From Odontesthes bonariensis (lineage: Eukaryota; Chordata; Actinopteri; Atheriniformes; Atherinopsidae): a stretch of DNA of 64,000 nt. Positions within the stretch are counted from its first letter, which is position 1; every line of letters starts with the position of its first letter. Of the stretch, positions 63,001 to 64,000 are shown one piece after another. The position numbers and the translations under genes were made by a program. The notes under the pieces were generated by a model. That model saw only the letters and a list, made by a program, of their open reading frames with translations, was not told the DNA's origin and ran no database searches. The stretch covers positions 28,714,197 through 28,778,196 of the forward strand of contig NC_134509.1 of the NCBI RefSeq assembly GCF_027942865.1, read 5' to 3'.

Positions 63001-63906
63001 ACTTCAATTTTGATGTCAGCAAAACAGACTGTAAAAAGTTGGGAGACAGCTAAGGGTGTCAGCATTGGGCATAAAAGGAGTCAAAGGCTCACTCTTTCCA
63101 AGCTCTATTGATGTGGGGTGACTCAGCACTTTCTGCCAACACTGTCAGAGATTCAAAAATATTTTCAAAAATGTTGCTACTCTCCAAACTATTGTGAGGG
63201 TCTCTGGAAAAATCTCAGTAAGTTGAGCCCCAGAAAAGAAACTTTCGTTGGATGTTTGTGACCTTCAAACACTAGGCAGAACTGTAGGAGAAACAAACAC
63301 CTGGATCAATGTAGCCACAAGAGCACAGGCGTACGTTAAAAAAAACGAGGACCCGAATCTGGTCTTTTAACTGCGTGGATTTACAATCTTCTTCTGTTCT
63401 TAACAAAAGGATGCAATTACCCCCAAATGTTTCACCTCCAATTTCCAGCCATTGTTTTTGTCAGTTTATGCAGTTTACTGCACTGAAAGCTCTGCTTTGA
63501 GGCATGGCTCTAACAGACAAACCAGGATGAGTATCTCTGTGATGATGCTGCACAGAAAACCTTGAAATGACACAAATGAATACAAAGGTTGGGCTTACTG
63601 TAAATAGAATTAAAGCTTAGTTAAGAAAAATAATTTTCTTTTATTTCAAAGCAAATATAGGCCATACGAAACATGAATAAAATGTATAAAAACAAAAAAA
63701 AAGGTTTGACATATGGCAAACTTTGTATCCGAGGCTTACCTCTATGACTGATACTTACTTCTTGGTTCGCTCATGGTAACCGACTCGATGAAGTTCTGCG
63801 GCGTCATGTACAGCTGTCCATCATACTCCACAGAGCTGAACATGCGGAAACGATATTCATGAGAAGACATGTACACATCTCCGTCCTCAAAGTCAAACGG
63901 ACGTGC
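36419..63906 (-). CDS. micu3: MICU3, EF-hand regulator of the mitochondrial calcium uniporter (5' exon(s) outside the window)
   Basis: Twelve exons in one frame: 63759-63906, 61960-61991, 58773-58851, 52424-52471, 50820-50902, 49451-49522, 48308-48349, 45568-45663, 39555-39649, 39284-39455, 37996-38104, 37751-37908, then one of two last exons (36810-36878 or 36419-36517). This gives about 400 residues of a protein that is about 530 in human; the missing N-terminus includes the mitochondrial targeting sequence. Matches include [55 protein letters not shown] and [20 protein letters not shown]. Two canonical EF-hand loops are intact: [12 protein letters not shown] (exon 50820-50902) and [12 protein letters not shown] (exon 37751-37908). 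MICU proteins pair by disulfide and gate MCU in the intermembrane space; MICU3 is known mainly from neurons and muscle as an enhancer of uptake. MICU3 fits better than MICU1 or MICU2 across all shared exons. Which teleost paralog (a or b) cannot be told. Confidence 0.95.
36810..36878 (-). CDS. micu3: micu3 last exon, canonical MICU3-type tail
   Basis: A 69-nt exon that joins in phase 0 after ...LHRGAR and reads [18 protein letters not shown] then LASR and stop, matching the end of human MICU3. The stop TAA is followed at once by GTATCT, a usable though weak donor. No AATAAA is seen between this exon and the distal one, so it may be a cassette exon spliced on to the distal exon, which would then serve as 3' UTR. 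Confidence 0.85.
   Translation of the reverse strand, partial: GYKSVERAISFRSCLKKELASR
40000..45560. other. Long micu3 intron, no further genes recognised
   Basis: No micu3 exon or transposon with clear ends is seen between 39650 and 45567. There are small simple repeats: (CAT)n at 41032-41050, pyrimidine-rich sequence at 43080-43270, an ATTA/TTAA run at 43588-43607 and a TATG/TATA run at 45367-45412. A 159-codon plus-strand frame at 40843-41322 shows no domain and is not called. Confidence 0.5.
46278..46460 (-). other. Exon-like island in a micu3 intron
   Basis: On the minus strand a CTGCCCTGTCAG acceptor-like tract precedes ~100 nt that are open ([20 protein letters not shown]) and end near a GTGGGT donor-like site. 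The length is not a multiple of 3 and no homology is recognised, so any use would shift the frame between exons 48308-48349 and 45568-45663. Could be chance. Confidence 0.15.
46467..46490. repeat. (GT)n microsatellite
   Basis: About 12 dinucleotide units in a micu3 intron. Confidence 0.9.
52726..52792. repeat. (GT)n microsatellite
   Basis: About 33 uninterrupted units, 250 bases from the micu3 exon at 52424-52471. Long enough to be highly polymorphic. Confidence 0.95.
53378..54643 (+). mobile_element. 5'-truncated L2/Maui-type LINE with open RT C-terminal frame
   Basis: A 346-codon open frame (53387-54427) begins inside the reverse transcriptase palm domain. It contains [20 protein letters not shown] (residues 35-54), the catalytic YADD (70-73) and the downstream thumb/C-terminal region ([37 protein letters not shown]) to its natural stop. 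The 3' UTR ends AAAGCACTTTGAATTGCCC...CTCTATAAATAAAATTG followed by a (CCTTG)n tail at 54620-54643, typical of L2-type fish LINEs. The endonuclease and the N-terminal RT are absent, so it cannot move by itself. No stop or frameshift in the remaining part suggests a fairly recent insertion. It is antisense to micu3. Confidence 0.9.
55080..55229 (+). repeat. Retroposon 3' tail ending in (AAG)n
   Basis: The string GTGAAGGAAGGGCATCCAGC, CATGCGCCAAAT and TGGCGACCCC...GAGAGGCCGAAAG followed by about 14 AAG units is the common teleost non-LTR 3' end. Only this terminal ~150 bp is present. Confidence 0.7.
56771..56796. repeat. (GT)n microsatellite
   Basis: About 12 units, in a micu3 intron. Confidence 0.9.
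56956..57034. repeat. (GA)n microsatellite
   Basis: About 39 units of GA, a long purine/pyrimidine tract capable of forming triplex or H-DNA. It generates spurious Arg-Glu and Leu-Ser frames. Confidence 0.95.
57716..58395. mobile_element. Probable TTAA-type MITE (about 680 bp)
   Basis: The left boundary reads AACTTAAAG and the right boundary is its exact complement CTTTAAGTT, with TTAA at both termini (57716-57719, 58392-58395). The interior is GC-richer than the flanks and noncoding. Another partly matching end lies near 57577 (TTTAAGGCCAAA), so the left border could be there. Family undecided between piggyBac and Kolobok types. Confidence 0.5.
59890..60240 (+). mobile_element. Degenerate Tc1-like element (351 bp)
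   Basis: Ends CACTATTTGGTCAAAAACAA and, read in reverse, CACTGCTTGTCCAGAAAAA, each next to TA (59888-59889, 60241-60242). Near 60100-60150 the plus strand still reads [14 protein letters not shown], the remnant of the [12 protein letters not shown] block that holds the catalytic Glu in Tc1 transposases. Most of the transposase is gone, so an old internally deleted copy. Confidence 0.8.
60366..61748 (-). mobile_element. Tc1-like transposon with IR/DR ends and broken transposase
   Basis: 1383 bp flanked by TA (60364-60365, 61749-61750). Termini CAGTGCCTTGCGAAAGTATT and CAGTGCCTTGAGAAAGTATT (reversed) start inverted repeats of about 215 bp, with a TTCGGCCCC motif repeated near each outer and inner end (IR/DR design). 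The minus-strand transposase shows a helix-turn-helix region ([20 protein letters not shown]), an AT-hook-like GRPSKLSSR, the first Asp in [12 protein letters not shown], the second in [10 protein letters not shown] and the Glu in SPDLNPIE: the DD34E triad residues all remain. The frame is broken twice: once before [10 protein letters not shown] (near 61050) and once just after NPIE (near 60760), each consistent with loss of one base. Inactive but recent-looking. Confidence 0.93.
61992..63758. other. micu3 intron, nothing further recognised
   Basis: AT-rich intronic sequence between exons 61960-61991 and 63759-63906. Contains short CA/GT stretches near 62120-62150 and 62385-62395 but no exon, RNA gene or bounded transposon that I can support. 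Confidence 0.5.
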
Positions 63907-64000
63907 CTGCAGACAAGAATCCAAAACAAAAAAAACAGAACAGACAGTTAGTCTGTGCCCTGCGTGATTAGTGTGATGAATAGGCCATCAGTCAGAATGT

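Overview
This window looks like nuclear DNA from a teleost fish. It carries intron-rich vertebrate genes with GT/AG splice sites, a fish-type trace amine-associated receptor (TAAR), and teleost-style mobile DNA (Tc1-like IR/DR elements, an L2/Maui-type LINE, hAT-like and TTAA-type MITEs, a tRNA-headed SINE). The pair vps37a-micu3 matches a linkage I know from human 8p22. No prokaryotic, organellar or viral genes were seen.

Layout: (1) 1-2.9 kb, a single-exon TAAR-like receptor on the + strand. (2) 4.8-8.1 kb, nsmce1 on the - strand (7 coding exons, 247 aa deduced), the RING-like subunit of the SMC5/6 complex. (3) 8.3-20.6 kb, vps37a on the - strand (11 coding exons, 387 aa deduced), the ESCRT-I subunit; its introns hold a TTAA MITE, two nested DNA transposons, a SINE and a LINE tail. 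(4) 20.7-34.9 kb, a tandem array of a ~1.38-kb unit between the 5' end of vps37a and the 3' end of micu3. Three adjacent units carry the same ~987-bp TIR element with a 9-bp target duplication, making ~2.38-2.4-kb higher-order units. (5) 35.3-63.9 kb, the 3' part of micu3 on the - strand (12 shared coding exons plus two alternative last exons); the 5' exon(s) lie beyond the right edge. Its introns hold a 5'-truncated LINE with an open RT reading frame, two Tc1-like elements, another TTAA MITE and several microsatellites.

The genes act in separate pathways (olfactory or amine sensing, DNA repair, endosomal sorting, mitochondrial Ca2+ uptake) and share no operon-like logic. The most notable points are: the tandem array, whose unit contains a promoter-like cluster and a candidate first exon (strong Kozak ATG, 17 codons, GTAAGT donor); the single TE insertion amplified along with that array; a candidate cassette switch at the micu3 C-terminus between a MICU3-type tail and a MICU2-like tail; and a TAAR with an open frame but altered activation microswitches.
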